This document shows positions 21,862 through 30,565 of a stretch of 31,193 nt of DNA, one piece after another. This DNA comes from CAZYQW01 sp964649825 (lineage in GTDB: Bacteria > Planctomycetota > B15-G4 > JADJEK01). The number at the start of each line of letters is the position of its first letter. Positions within the stretch are counted from its first letter, which is position 1. The notes beneath the pieces are model-generated. The model made no database searches, was not told the DNA's origin, and saw nothing but the letters and a program-made list of their open reading frames with translations. A program made the position numbers and the translations under genes. The stretch is taken from assembly GCA_964649825.1 (NCBI GenBank), contig CAZYQW010000003.1, positions 1 to 31,193 on the forward strand. Reading direction: 5' to 3'.

Positions 21862-23790
21862 ATGCAGCAGAAAACGATCACGTTCGTCGTTGGTGTCTTG
21901 TGTGTCTCCTTCCTGGCGAACTGCGCGCGGGGAACCGAGCCCAGCGAGCGACCGGGACTGCGCGAGACACCGACCAAGGCCGACCCGGCCACGCAGCCTC
22001 CGCCGCTCATGAAGTTCATCCCGGGCGCGCGCGCGAAGGCTGGCCTGAGCGAGGACGAGATCCAGGCGCTCGGACTCGAGACGCTCTCCGAGATCAAGAT
22101 CATGGCCGGCAGCTCGCCGAAGCACGAAGTGCCGATCGAGCCGTTCTACCTCGACGTGTACGAGGTCACGAACGCGCAGTGGAAGGTCTACCTGCAGGCG
22201 ACCGGCAAGTTCGAGGCGCTCGCCGAGCAGGCGAAGATCCTGAAGAAGACCAAGGACGAGGTGGAGCTGAAGAAGGTCAGCGAACTCGTCAAGCTCTCGT
22301 GGGTCGACGGCGACATCCCGGCCGGCGAAGAGAACTTCCCCATCGTCTGCGTCTCCTCCAGCGAGGTGGACGCGTACTGCCGCTGGGCGATGAAGCGATT
22401 GCCGAGCGAGTACGAATGGGAGTACGCGGCGCGCGGCCCCGAGGGGCTCCGTTATCCGTGGGGCAATGACTTCAACGACCCGGATCCGACCGACGGTCGA
22501 CGCCTTCCGCCGCCGAAGACGCCGGCCGAGGCGGAGGCGCGCGAGAAGGCCCAGAAGGACCGGAGGAAGGGCGGAGACCGCGCCCACTGCGCCTCGAGCC
22601 GAATGACGACGAAGAAGCGCCAGTGGCAGGCGGTCGGCACGATGCCGGACGGCGTGAGTCCGTTCGGCATTCATGACATGGCCGGCAACGTGTGGGAGTG
22701 GACGGCTTCCCCGTACCAGGCGTATCCCGGCTACGAGAACCTGAGGATCTCGACGCAGTACTCGCGCGGCAAGAAGGAGAAGGTCGTCGCCGATTTCTTC
22801 GACGTGAACAAGCGCGTGATTCGCGGCGGCGCGTGGGACTCCAAAGAGACGGCGATGCTGGCCGTCGTCCGGCAGTTCGCGGATCGCGAGTCTTGGTACA
22901 ACACGCTCGGGTTCCGCGCCGCGAAGAGCGCCCGCACTGGACTCGACGCGATCGAGTACGCGGTGATCGACATCGGCGCCTTCCAGTTCCGCAACAACGC
23001 CATCGCGGTCGACGCGGTGATGGGCGTCGAGCTGACGCACTACGACAACGACGACCTCGTCACCGGCTACCAGGGGATCGTCTTCGCGCCGGTGAAGGAC
23101 TGGGACAAGCTGCGCACCGTCCAGGCGAAGTCGAAGCAGGACCCGTACATCCTCGGCGCCTTGACGATGACGGAGAACTGCGTGGTGCCGTTCGTCCCGG
23201 CCGGTACGTATCGCGTGGCCTACCAAGCGGCCGACAAGAAGATGAAGCAGGACCCATCGCTCGTCTTCCCGGAGCGCGGCTGGACGTATCACGGCTGGGA
23301 GGCGCACGACACGACGGTTCGCCCCAAGGACTCCGGCAAGAAGTCTGCCGATGAGGCGAAGGCGCCCGCTGCCGCCGAAGAGGCGGCCGGGGATGGCGAG
23401 GGTGCGCCCGAAGGAGAAGGCGAGGCCGAAGGCGAAAACGAGGAAGCCGAGTACACGTACGTCGCCGAGCAGGGCAGCGTTCCGTACGACCGGCACGCCG
23501 ACCAGATCCTCCTGATCACGAAACTCGGCGTGGTCCTGGCCGCGTTGAAGATCGAGGAGCCGAAGGAAGCGTCGAAGCCGCGCGATCCGGAGCTCGAGCG
23601 TGCGAAGGTCGCGAAGGACACGCGCGCGAAGATCGATGCCACCGAGCGCTACACGTTCAAGTTCAGCGTCGAGACGGAGCGCAAGCACGTTCACCTCGAG
23701 CTCCCGTTCCGTTTCGAGCCCGGCCTGTTCTCGGAAGGCCGGGAGGAGACGAGCAAGGCCGCGACCGAGCCGGCGACGGACGAACGCTGA
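21862..23790 (+). CDS. exported SUMF1/FGE-sulfatase-domain protein with uncharacterised C-terminal region
   Basis: A 642-residue protein from the ATG at 21862, which opens a signal sequence (MQQKTITFVVGVLCVSFLANC). The Cys after LAN could be lipidated, but Asn before it is not canonical. Residues about 88-348 carry the SUMF1 (formylglycine-enzyme-like, C-type-lectin-fold) pattern: IEPFYLDVYEVTNAQWKVYL, FPIVCVSSSEVDAYCRWAMK, RLPSEYEWEYAARGPEG, FGIHDMAGNVWEW (from about 267), VIRGGAW (319-325) and LGFRAA. The domain is interrupted near 210-255 by a charged Lys/Arg-rich insertion. Residues 350-642 match nothing I recognise; they include an acidic Glu/Gly/Ala-rich spacer (about 494-530) between two beta-rich parts. 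Most bacterial SUMF1 proteins are not sulfatase activators but binding or structural modules, and no sulfatase is nearby. A strong terminator follows. Confidence 0.85.
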   Translation: MQQKTITFVVGVLCVSFLANCARGTEPSERPGLRETPTKADPATQPPPLMKFIPGARAKAGLSEDEIQALGLETLSEIKIMAGSSPKHEVPIEPFYLDVYEVTNAQWKVYLQATGKFEALAEQAKILKKTKDEVELKKVSELVKLSWVDGDIPAGEENFPIVCVSSSEVDAYCRWAMKRLPSEYEWEYAARGPEGLRYPWGNDFNDPDPTDGRRLPPPKTPAEAEAREKAQKDRRKGGDRAHCASSRMTTKKRQWQAVGTMPDGVSPFGIHDMAGNVWEWTASPYQAYPGYENLRISTQYSRGKKEKVVADFFDVNKRVIRGGAWDSKETAMLAVVRQFADRESWYNTLGFRAAKSARTGLDAIEYAVIDIGAFQFRNNAIAVDAVMGVELTHYDNDDLVTGYQGIVFAPVKDWDKLRTVQAKSKQDPYILGALTMTENCVVPFVPAGTYRVAYQAADKKMKQDPSLVFPERGWTYHGWEAHDTTVRPKDSGKKSADEAKAPAAAEEAAGDGEGAPEGEGEAEGENEEAEYTYVAEQGSVPYDRHADQILLITKLGVVLAALKIEEPKEASKPRDPELERAKVAKDTRAKIDATERYTFKFSVETERKHVHLELPFRFEPGLFSEGREETSKAATEPATDER

Positions 23791-23820
23791 TCGCAGGAGA
23801 GCGTCCGAGGCGAACGCGCG

Positions 23821-23867
23821 GCCGACCCGCCCTCCCGAGCCCGGGACGGCGGGTCGGCTTCCTTTTT
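23821..23867 (+). terminator. intrinsic terminator after SUMF1 gene
   Basis: GCCGACCCGCC (23821-23831) and GGCGGGTCGGC (23848-23858) form a perfect 11-bp stem around a 16-base loop, followed by TTCCTTTTT. It lies 31 bases beyond the SUMF1 stop codon and 101 bases before the valS start, so it isolates valS from read-through. This is the clearest Rho-independent terminator in the window. Confidence 0.9.
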
Positions 23868-23967
23868 CGAAGGATCCCTCTATCGTCCCCCGTTGGATGA
23901 GCGTCGCCGCGCGATGCGAATCGACTCCCCACCGCCACGAAGGAGTGGCCCGGAAAGACGACCGATC

Positions 23968-26900
23968 ATGACGACCGAGATCCCCACCCAGTACAGCCCG
24001 AAGGACGTCGAGCGATCGATCTACCGTCGATGGACCGAGGGCGGTGCGTTCCGCGCGGTGCCGGACGAGCGCGACGACCGCTACGTCATCATGATGCCGC
24101 TTCCGAACGTGACGGGCGCGCTCCACATGGGGCACGCGATGGACAACGTGATGCAGGACATGCTGATCCGTTGGCATCGCATGCAGGGCCACAACACGCT
24201 CTGGCAGCCGGGCACCGACCACGCCGGGATCGGCACGCAGGCGGTCGTCGAGAAGCGCCTGTTCGAGCTCGAGGGGAAGACGCGTCACGACGTCGGCCGC
24301 GAGGGGCTCGTGAAACGGATCTGGGACTGGAAGGACCAGTACCAGGCGCGCATCGTGTCGCAGCAGCAGGCGATGGGTTGCTCGTGCGACTGGGACCGTC
24401 AGCGCTTCACGATGGACAAGGTCTGTACGCGCGCCGTCCGCGAGGCGTTCTTCCGTCTCTTCCGCGACGGGCTGATCTTCCGCGGCCTCCGCCTCGTGAA
24501 CTGGGATTGCCACCTCGGCACCGCCGTGGCCGACGACGAGGTCGAGCGCAAGACGACCCAGGGCGGGTTTTGGCATCTGCGCTATCCGATCATCGATCCG
24601 AGACCCGGCGAGCCGGAACACGTGAGCGTGGCGACGACGCGCCCGGAGACGATGCTCGGCGACACCGCGGTCGCCGCGCATCCCGACCCGCGCGGGCAGC
24701 TCGCGCGGGTCATCGCCAAGCTGAAGGATCGGCTCGCCAAGGCTTCCGCGAAGGAGAAGCCGGATCTCGAGAAGGAGCTCGAACGGGTCGAGGCCCGCGT
24801 GGCCAGCCACCTGCCGCGGCTGGAAGCGCTGGCCGCGATGGCGCGCGACGGACGCCGCGTCCGCCTGCCGCTGATGGAGCGCGACATCCCGTTGATCCTC
24901 GACGAGTGGGCGAAGCCGGAGCTCGGCTCGGGTTGCGTGAAGATCACTCCCGCCCACGATCCGAACGACTACGACGTCTGGACGCGTCACAAGGACGAGA
25001 TCGGGATCATCAACATCCTCAATGGCGACGGGACGCTGAACGCGCAGGCCGGCCCGTACCAGGGTCTCGATCGCGCCGTCGCCCGCAAGAAGGTCGTGGC
25101 CGACCTCGACGCCCAGGGACGGCTCGAGTCGCACGAGGAGCGCGAGGTCGAGCTCGGCATCTCCGATCGATCGAAGACGCCGATCGAGCCGTACCTCTCG
25201 CGCCAGTGGTTCGTCCGCATGGCCGACGTGGAAGGCGGCGTCGTCATGGGACGCGGCACCGGGAAGGAGCACGCCTCGCCCGGCCTCGCGCAGGCGGCGA
25301 TCGACGCGGTGGTCGGAGACTGGCGTTCGCCGACCGGCCTGAAGCTGTCGTTCTATCCGGAACAGCGGTACGGAACGACCTACGTCAACTGGCTCGCCGA
25401 GAAGCGCGACTGGTGCATCGGCCGCCAATTGTGGTGGGGACACCGCATTCCGATCTGGTCGAAGACGGTCGAGCCGAACGAGCTCGAGTCCGCCCTCGCC
25501 CGGCTTCCGGCGACGATCGATGAAGAGCTCTACTGCTGGGTGAGCGACAGGAACGGCGACCCGATCCCGCGCGAGGCGGCGGCCGCGCTGGCCGCGCGCG
25601 AGCCGGACCGCGGGCCGTTCGAGATCCAGTACTGCCCGCGAGACGAGGACGTCCAAGGCCGATTCGCCCCCGCGCTCGAGGCACACGGGCTCGCGCAGGC
25701 GGACGACGTGCTGGACACCTGGTTCTCGAGCGCGCTCTGGCCGTTCTCGACCCTCGGGTGGCCCGACGCGGCGAGCGCCCCGGTCGGCGCCGGACAGCCG
25801 TCGCTCGTCGAGGGCGGGAACAGCGAAGCCTACTACTACCCTGGATCGTGCCTCGTGACCGGCCGCGACATCATCACGCTGTGGGTCGCGCGAATGACGA
25901 TCCTCGGCCTCTACTGCAAGGGCGACCTGCCGTTCACCGACTGCTTCATCCACGCCAACATCCTCGACGGGAAGGGCGAGCGGATGTCGAAGTCGAAGGG
26001 CAACGGGATCGACCCGGTCGACATCATCGAGCGGTACGGCGCCGACGCGATGCGGTACGTGCTCTGCGACATGCAGACCGGAACGCAGGACATCCGCCTG
26101 CCGGTCCAGGCGATCTCGCCGTACACGGGCGAGCCCGTCGACCTCGCGACGGCGAAGCACGGCCGAACGATCTTCACGTACTTGTGCCCGAAGACGAAGA
26201 AGGAGTTCGACGTCCTCGGCACGATCCCGGATCTCCCGCAGGCCGATCTGATCTCGGACCGTTTCGAGGTCGGGCGCAACTTCTGCAACAAGCTCTGGAA
26301 CGCCACGCGCTTCGCCCTGCTGAACCTGGAAGGCCAGGGCTTCTCGCCGTTGGAGCGCGAGCGGCTCGCGACGGAGGATCGCTGGATCTTGTCGCGTCTC
26401 GCGTGCGCGATCGACGGCGTCCACCGCGGGCTCGCGGCGTACAACCCTTCGGCCGCGATCTCGACCGCGCGCGACTTCTTCTGGAACGAGTTCTGCGACT
26501 GGTACCTCGAGCTCGTCAAGCCCCGCATGGAGGACGCGTCGTCGCGGGCGGCCGGAGGACAGGTGCTGGCCTTCGTGCTCGACCAGTCGCTGCGCCTGTT
26601 CCATCCGTTCATCCCGTTCATCACGGAGTCGCTGTTCGAGAAGCTGAAGGCGATCGCACCGGAGCGCGGCATCGAGACGCCGGTCGAGACGTCCGCGCTG
26701 CTCGCACGCTCCAGTTGGCCGAGGGCACGGGCCGGCGACGTGGACAAGCCGCTCGAGGAGGAGTTCGAGCTCCTTCAGGGGACGACCCGGGCGATCCGCG
26801 ATCTGCGTGCGCGCTACGGCGTACCACCCCGGCAGACGGTCGACGTGCTGATCCGCGCGGCCGGCAAGAGTCGAGAGGTGCTCGATCGCGTGGCCGCGCA

Positions 26901-27222
26901 CCTCGCGAACCTGGCGCGCGTCGGCGACCTCGCGATCGGTGAAGGCCAGGAGACGCCGAAGCTCGCCGCGACCGGCGTGTTCGGTGACGTCGAAGTGTAC
27001 GTCCTCGGCCTCGTCGATCCCGAGAAGGAGCGCACCCGGCTCGAGAAGCAGCGCGCGAGCCTCCTCGGACAGGTCGACGGCATCGAGAAGAAGCTCGGCA
27101 ACGAGAAGTTCCTCGAACGCGCGCCAGCCGACGTCGTCGAGAACGAACGCCGACGGCTGGACGAGTTCAAGGGCGAGGTCGCGCGCATCGACGAGGCGCT
27201 GCGGGGGCTGGGCGGCGGCTGA
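23968..27222 (+). CDS. valS: valyl-tRNA synthetase
   Basis: A 1084-residue class I aminoacyl-tRNA synthetase charging tRNA-Val. The ATG at 23968 is chosen because MTTEIPTQYSPKDVERSIY is the usual opening; the frame extends upstream to an implausible Arg-rich leader. Key motifs: PLPNVTGALHMGHAMD (HIGH-type H53-M-G-H56), WQPGTDHAGIGTQ, the CP1 editing domain with TTRPETMLGDTAVAAHP and VKITPAHDPNDY, ARMTILGLY, and RMSKSKGNG (672-680, Arg in place of the first Lys of KMSKS). It ends with the ValS coiled-coil arm (about 1020-1084). It is longer than typical bacterial ValS (about 880-950) because of a Lys/Glu-rich helical insertion in the editing domain (about 244-302) and another after the KMSKS region (about 717-770, TGEPVDLATAKHGRTIF). 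Confidence 0.96.
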   Translation: MTTEIPTQYSPKDVERSIYRRWTEGGAFRAVPDERDDRYVIMMPLPNVTGALHMGHAMDNVMQDMLIRWHRMQGHNTLWQPGTDHAGIGTQAVVEKRLFELEGKTRHDVGREGLVKRIWDWKDQYQARIVSQQQAMGCSCDWDRQRFTMDKVCTRAVREAFFRLFRDGLIFRGLRLVNWDCHLGTAVADDEVERKTTQGGFWHLRYPIIDPRPGEPEHVSVATTRPETMLGDTAVAAHPDPRGQLARVIAKLKDRLAKASAKEKPDLEKELERVEARVASHLPRLEALAAMARDGRRVRLPLMERDIPLILDEWAKPELGSGCVKITPAHDPNDYDVWTRHKDEIGIINILNGDGTLNAQAGPYQGLDRAVARKKVVADLDAQGRLESHEEREVELGISDRSKTPIEPYLSRQWFVRMADVEGGVVMGRGTGKEHASPGLAQAAIDAVVGDWRSPTGLKLSFYPEQRYGTTYVNWLAEKRDWCIGRQLWWGHRIPIWSKTVEPNELESALARLPATIDEELYCWVSDRNGDPIPREAAAALAAREPDRGPFEIQYCPRDEDVQGRFAPALEAHGLAQADDVLDTWFSSALWPFSTLGWPDAASAPVGAGQPSLVEGGNSEAYYYPGSCLVTGRDIITLWVARMTILGLYCKGDLPFTDCFIHANILDGKGERMSKSKGNGIDPVDIIERYGADAMRYVLCDMQTGTQDIRLPVQAISPYTGEPVDLATAKHGRTIFTYLCPKTKKEFDVLGTIPDLPQADLISDRFEVGRNFCNKLWNATRFALLNLEGQGFSPLERERLATEDRWILSRLACAIDGVHRGLAAYNPSAAISTARDFFWNEFCDWYLELVKPRMEDASSRAAGGQVLAFVLDQSLRLFHPFIPFITESLFEKLKAIAPERGIETPVETSALLARSSWPRARAGDVDKPLEEEFELLQGTTRAIRDLRARYGVPPRQTVDVLIRAAGKSREVLDRVAAHLANLARVGDLAIGEGQETPKLAATGVFGDVEVYVLGLVDPEKERTRLEKQRASLLGQVDGIEKKLGNEKFLERAPADVVENERRRLDEFKGEVARIDEALRGLGGG

Positions 27223-27372
27223 CCGTTCCCGGCCCGACGGCGCGATCTCGACGATTCTTCGCGTGCAGGTACGCGCCCCGCGCGACTCTCGGCACGGCCG
27301 GGGGCTCGAAGCTCTCGGGAGACGCCGCGCCCGTCGCTCGGCACGCTACGATGTTCGGTCGGAGGGACCGCC

Positions 27373-29226
27373 GTGGAGGACGCGAAACGCGAACCGACCG
27401 AGGACCCGCTCGAGGCGCCGTACCTTCGGTGGCTCGAAGCGGTGGACCGAGGGCCGTCGCCGCCGGCGCGCGCGTGGGTCGACGCGAACGTCCCGCCCGA
27501 CCTGCGCGGTCCTCTGCTCGAGATGATCGATGCCGCGGCCGCGGCGCTCCCCGAACCGCACGACGTCGAGATCGGCCGGCGGCTGCCGGGCGACGTCGAG
27601 CTGATCGAGGAGATCGGGTTCGGCGGCTTCGGTCGCGTCTTCCGCGCGCGCCAGGTCGCGCTCCAGCGCGACGTCGCCGTCAAGGTCCTACGGTCCGACG
27701 TCCTCCACGACGAGGCGAGGGCCGACGCTCTCGAGCGCGAGGCGCGTAACCTGGCGCAGGTCGCCGACCCCGGCGTCGTCCAGGTCCACACCGTGGTACG
27801 CGACGGCGAGACCGTCTTCCTCGTGATGGAACTCGTCGACGGTACGTCGCTGGCCGACGTCATCGCTCGCGCGCGCCGCGGTCACCGCCCGTTCCGAGAC
27901 GGCGTCGCGTCGTCGCTCGCCTCGCGACTCTCGCTCGGGACCCGCGCGGGCGACCAGGCCGCGGTACGCCTCCTCCTTCGCGTCACGGAAACCGTCGGAG
28001 CGATGCACGCGCGCGGGATCTTCCATCGGGACCTGAAGCCGTCGAACATCCTCCTCGCCGAGGACGGAAGGACGAAGATCGCCGACTTCGGACTCTCGAC
28101 GATGACGAACGAGGCACGCTCGACCGACGCGCTCCACGGCACGCTCGACTATCTACCCCCGGACGCGTTGCGCGCCGGCGTCGCCGGGGATCCAGCGAGC
28201 GCCGACCGTTTCGCCCTGGGCGCGATCCTGTACGAGCTGGTGACGCTGCAACGCCCCTACGGCGAGGGGTCGCGGGCCGACGTGTTGGCGCGCGGGCGCT
28301 CCGGCCGCGTCCGAGACCCGCGCGAGCTCCGACCCGATCTACCGCTCGAGCTCGCGGCGATCCTCCGAGCGGTGCTCGCGGACGGCGGGCCGGGGCACTA
28401 TCGCGACCTCGAGACTTTCCGTGAGGACCTCGCGCGCTTCCTCGCCGGCGTCCCGGTCAGCGTTTCGACGGCCGGCTTCGCGCGCCGCTCGACGATGTGG
28501 ATGAGGCGGCGGCGCGCGCTCGTCGCGATCATCGCGCTGGGCCTCGCGTCCGCGGGGACGGTGGCGTGGGTCCTCGCACGCAAGCCGAGCGTGACGTTCG
28601 CGACAGTCGAGTTGGGACTCGAAGTCGTGACCAAGGGACAGGTCCCTCCCAAGTGGAAACTGACGACGAAGTCGGCGATCGACGCCCTCCCGCCTGGAAC
28701 CCCGATCTTGGAGACCGACGACGACATCGTACTCAAGGGAGGATCCCTGATCGTCGCACGCGCCGAGTCGCCGCGGGAGTGCTGGCTCTACGTCTTGAAC
28801 CAGGGCCCGACGGGTAACGTCTACGTCAACTACCCCAGTAGACGGCACGTCGAGATCGGGATGGACAACCCACTCACTCCGAATCGCGCATGGCGTATTC
28901 CCGCCGGCGAGGTCGATAAAGAAGCGGGAACCGAGACGTTCTTCCTTCTCGCGACGACCCGCCGATGCCCCGAACTCGAAGAGATGGTTCGCGCGTCCCA
29001 CGACGCCCCCACAGGCCGCGTGCCCCTGGAGGTCGCTTCCGATGCAGTATGGGCCGCGGGACGCCACCGCGGCGTGACGTTCGAAGATCCGACGGATCCC
29101 GCGATCGCGGAAGGGGCTCGCCGACTGGGTGAGACCACCGATTGGCTCTTCAAGAAGGCCAATATCGAGGAACTCCGCGACCAGCTCGGCGAGCAGTGCT
29201 TCCTGGTGTCATTCGAGCATCAATGA
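27373..29226 (+). CDS. transmembrane Ser/Thr protein kinase with DUF4384-like sensor region
   Basis: A 617-residue protein from a GTG preceded by GGAGGGA at 27361-27367. A short N-terminal helical region (1-70) precedes the kinase domain (about 76-355). It has the Gly loop IGFGGFGRVFRA, Lys104 in VAVKVL, FHRDLKPSNILL (217-228, catalytic Asp220), DFGLS (238-242) and GTLDYLPPD in place of the usual APE motif. All catalytic residues are present. One membrane segment (about 382-402) leads to an external region with CWLYVLNQGPTGNVYVNYPS and later PAGEVDKEAGTETFFLLAT, the pattern of DUF4384. The layout resembles PknB-type receptors, with the outer part probably sensing or binding envelope material. 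The FHA protein at 4425 is a conceivable partner. Its end overlaps the convergent gene by 7 bases. Confidence 0.9.
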   Translation: MEDAKREPTEDPLEAPYLRWLEAVDRGPSPPARAWVDANVPPDLRGPLLEMIDAAAAALPEPHDVEIGRRLPGDVELIEEIGFGGFGRVFRARQVALQRDVAVKVLRSDVLHDEARADALEREARNLAQVADPGVVQVHTVVRDGETVFLVMELVDGTSLADVIARARRGHRPFRDGVASSLASRLSLGTRAGDQAAVRLLLRVTETVGAMHARGIFHRDLKPSNILLAEDGRTKIADFGLSTMTNEARSTDALHGTLDYLPPDALRAGVAGDPASADRFALGAILYELVTLQRPYGEGSRADVLARGRSGRVRDPRELRPDLPLELAAILRAVLADGGPGHYRDLETFREDLARFLAGVPVSVSTAGFARRSTMWMRRRRALVAIIALGLASAGTVAWVLARKPSVTFATVELGLEVVTKGQVPPKWKLTTKSAIDALPPGTPILETDDDIVLKGGSLIVARAESPRECWLYVLNQGPTGNVYVNYPSRRHVEIGMDNPLTPNRAWRIPAGEVDKEAGTETFFLLATTRRCPELEEMVRASHDAPTGRVPLEVASDAVWAAGRHRGVTFEDPTDPAIAEGARRLGETTDWLFKKANIEELRDQLGEQCFLVSFEHQ

Positions 29227-30479
29227 ACGCGCAAGAGCGGCTTCTCCGACGCGAGGTCGCTGCACTTCGACTCGAGCAGCTTCTCCAGATCCACGGCGCG
29301 CCGCTTCAGGTCGTTGAACGTACGCTTCGTGTTCGGATCGACCGGATCGACGATCGTGATCCCGGTCAAGAACCCCGACAGGAAGGTCGGCTGCCCGGGT
29401 GAGCGGGGGCCCGCCTGGAAGAAGTTCGTGCCGGTCTCGTCGGTGTGACAGGCGACGCAGGTGTTCAGCGAGAAGATGTGCCGCGCGTCGTTGTTGAAGA
29501 TCCCGGCCGCCGCGAAGTGCGCGGTCAGCGGGTCTCCGTCGGAGCTTCCACCGCGGAACGGCAGGCCCATGAACGTCAGGGGGACGACGTGCGTGCCGTC
29601 CAGGATCGCCACCTCGTTGGCATTGACGTAGTCACGGATCAGGTTCGCGCCGTTCAGGATCGTCTGGGGCGTCTGCGCGACCGTCACCTGCTCGAGGAGA
29701 CCGGTCACGCCGGACAGGTGCAGCTCGCGCCACTGCCACGGGAACTCGCCGACCAGCTCGTTCGAGCGGAACTGGCGGAGCGCGCTTCCGTTCGGCCGGC
29801 CCGGCGCGACGTTCTTCCCCGCGAAGTCGTTCACGATCAGCTCGAGCTCCTTGTTGTACGCGGGGCCGAACGGGAGCGAACCGAGCGCGTGCCAGCGCTT
29901 CGCCCACTCGAGCACGCCGGTGCACGAGTCGGCGATCAGCTCGTACTCGAAGATCACCGTCATCCGCGTGGCGAAGCCGCTGGCGTCCAGCGCGCTGAAG
30001 ATGATTCGACCCTCGCCGCCGCTCGACGGGACGCCGTACGTGCCGTTGCCGCGGAGGTCGATCCGGTTCACGATCCCGGTGAGCACGAACGGCGCGATGG
30101 TGAAGTCGAAGCCGTCGACGCCGTTCTGCTTGCTCGCCTCGGCCCAGGGCTCGATCACGTCCGCCAGCATGAACGGCCGCGGGTCGATCGTGAAGCCGTT
30201 GATCGTCTGCGTCACCGCGTAGTTCTGGAACAGCTCCTCGACGAACTTGGACGGGTTGTGGGCGCCCGCCATGTTCTCGATGAGGCGACCGAACGTCCAC
30301 GCCCCGTGGGACGGCGTCGGCGGATTCGGCACGTAGACGGTACGGATCGGGTCCTCCAGCACGGAGAGGTCGCGGATCCAGAGCTCCTTGTCGACGTCCA
30401 CGCCGGCCGCGGCGGTCGACACGACGCTCGCGAGCACGAACACGGCGAGTGACGACCGTCGGATGAAAGAGACGCGCAT
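29220..30479 (-). CDS. secreted protein with single c-type haem motif, function unknown
   Basis: A 419-residue protein with a good ribosome site (AGGAAGGAA) before the ATG at 30479 and a signal peptide ending near AAAG (about residue 26). The main part (27-330) is a globular sequence I do not recognise, with conserved-looking blocks such as GIVNRIDLRG, GEGRIIFSALDASG, CTGVLEWAKRWHALGSLPFG and RSNELVGEFPWQWREL. One CxxCH motif (C341-V-A-C-H345) lies in IFSLNTCVACHTDETGT, so one covalent haem c is expected. A DPVDPNTKRTFNDLKRRAVDLEKLL helix ends the protein. It may be an electron-transfer or haem-dependent periplasmic protein. Its haem-bearing end and the two-haem peroxidase at 14941 suggest shared maturation machinery, none of which is in the window. 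Confidence 0.75.
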   Translation of the reverse strand: MRVSFIRRSSLAVFVLASVVSTAAAGVDVDKELWIRDLSVLEDPIRTVYVPNPPTPSHGAWTFGRLIENMAGAHNPSKFVEELFQNYAVTQTINGFTIDPRPFMLADVIEPWAEASKQNGVDGFDFTIAPFVLTGIVNRIDLRGNGTYGVPSSGGEGRIIFSALDASGFATRMTVIFEYELIADSCTGVLEWAKRWHALGSLPFGPAYNKELELIVNDFAGKNVAPGRPNGSALRQFRSNELVGEFPWQWRELHLSGVTGLLEQVTVAQTPQTILNGANLIRDYVNANEVAILDGTHVVPLTFMGLPFRGGSSDGDPLTAHFAAAGIFNNDARHIFSLNTCVACHTDETGTNFFQAGPRSPGQPTFLSGFLTGITIVDPVDPNTKRTFNDLKRRAVDLEKLLESKCSDLASEKPLLRVH

Positions 30480-30565
30480 ATTGATTCCTTCCTCGCAGTT
30501 CGCCTTGGGCAGGCGCGCGACACTGTACCCGGATCGCCGAGAAAAGGAACTCCGCCGGCGTCGCG

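Noticed and set aside
26116..26280. Zinc-finger interpretation of the second ValS insertion
   Set aside because: Only one Cys is present in the segment, so a metal-binding knuckle is not supported.
21559..26901. Uninterrupted 1780-codon frame on the minus strand across the SUMF1 and valS genes
   Set aside because: It is antisense to two well-supported genes. Its translation is Arg/Val/Asp/Glu-rich with no domain, as expected when high-GC third positions remove stop codons from the opposite frame.
27347..27352. TACGAT as a -10 box for the Ser/Thr kinase gene
   Set aside because: No acceptable -35 hexamer lies 16-18 bases upstream, so a promoter cannot be claimed.
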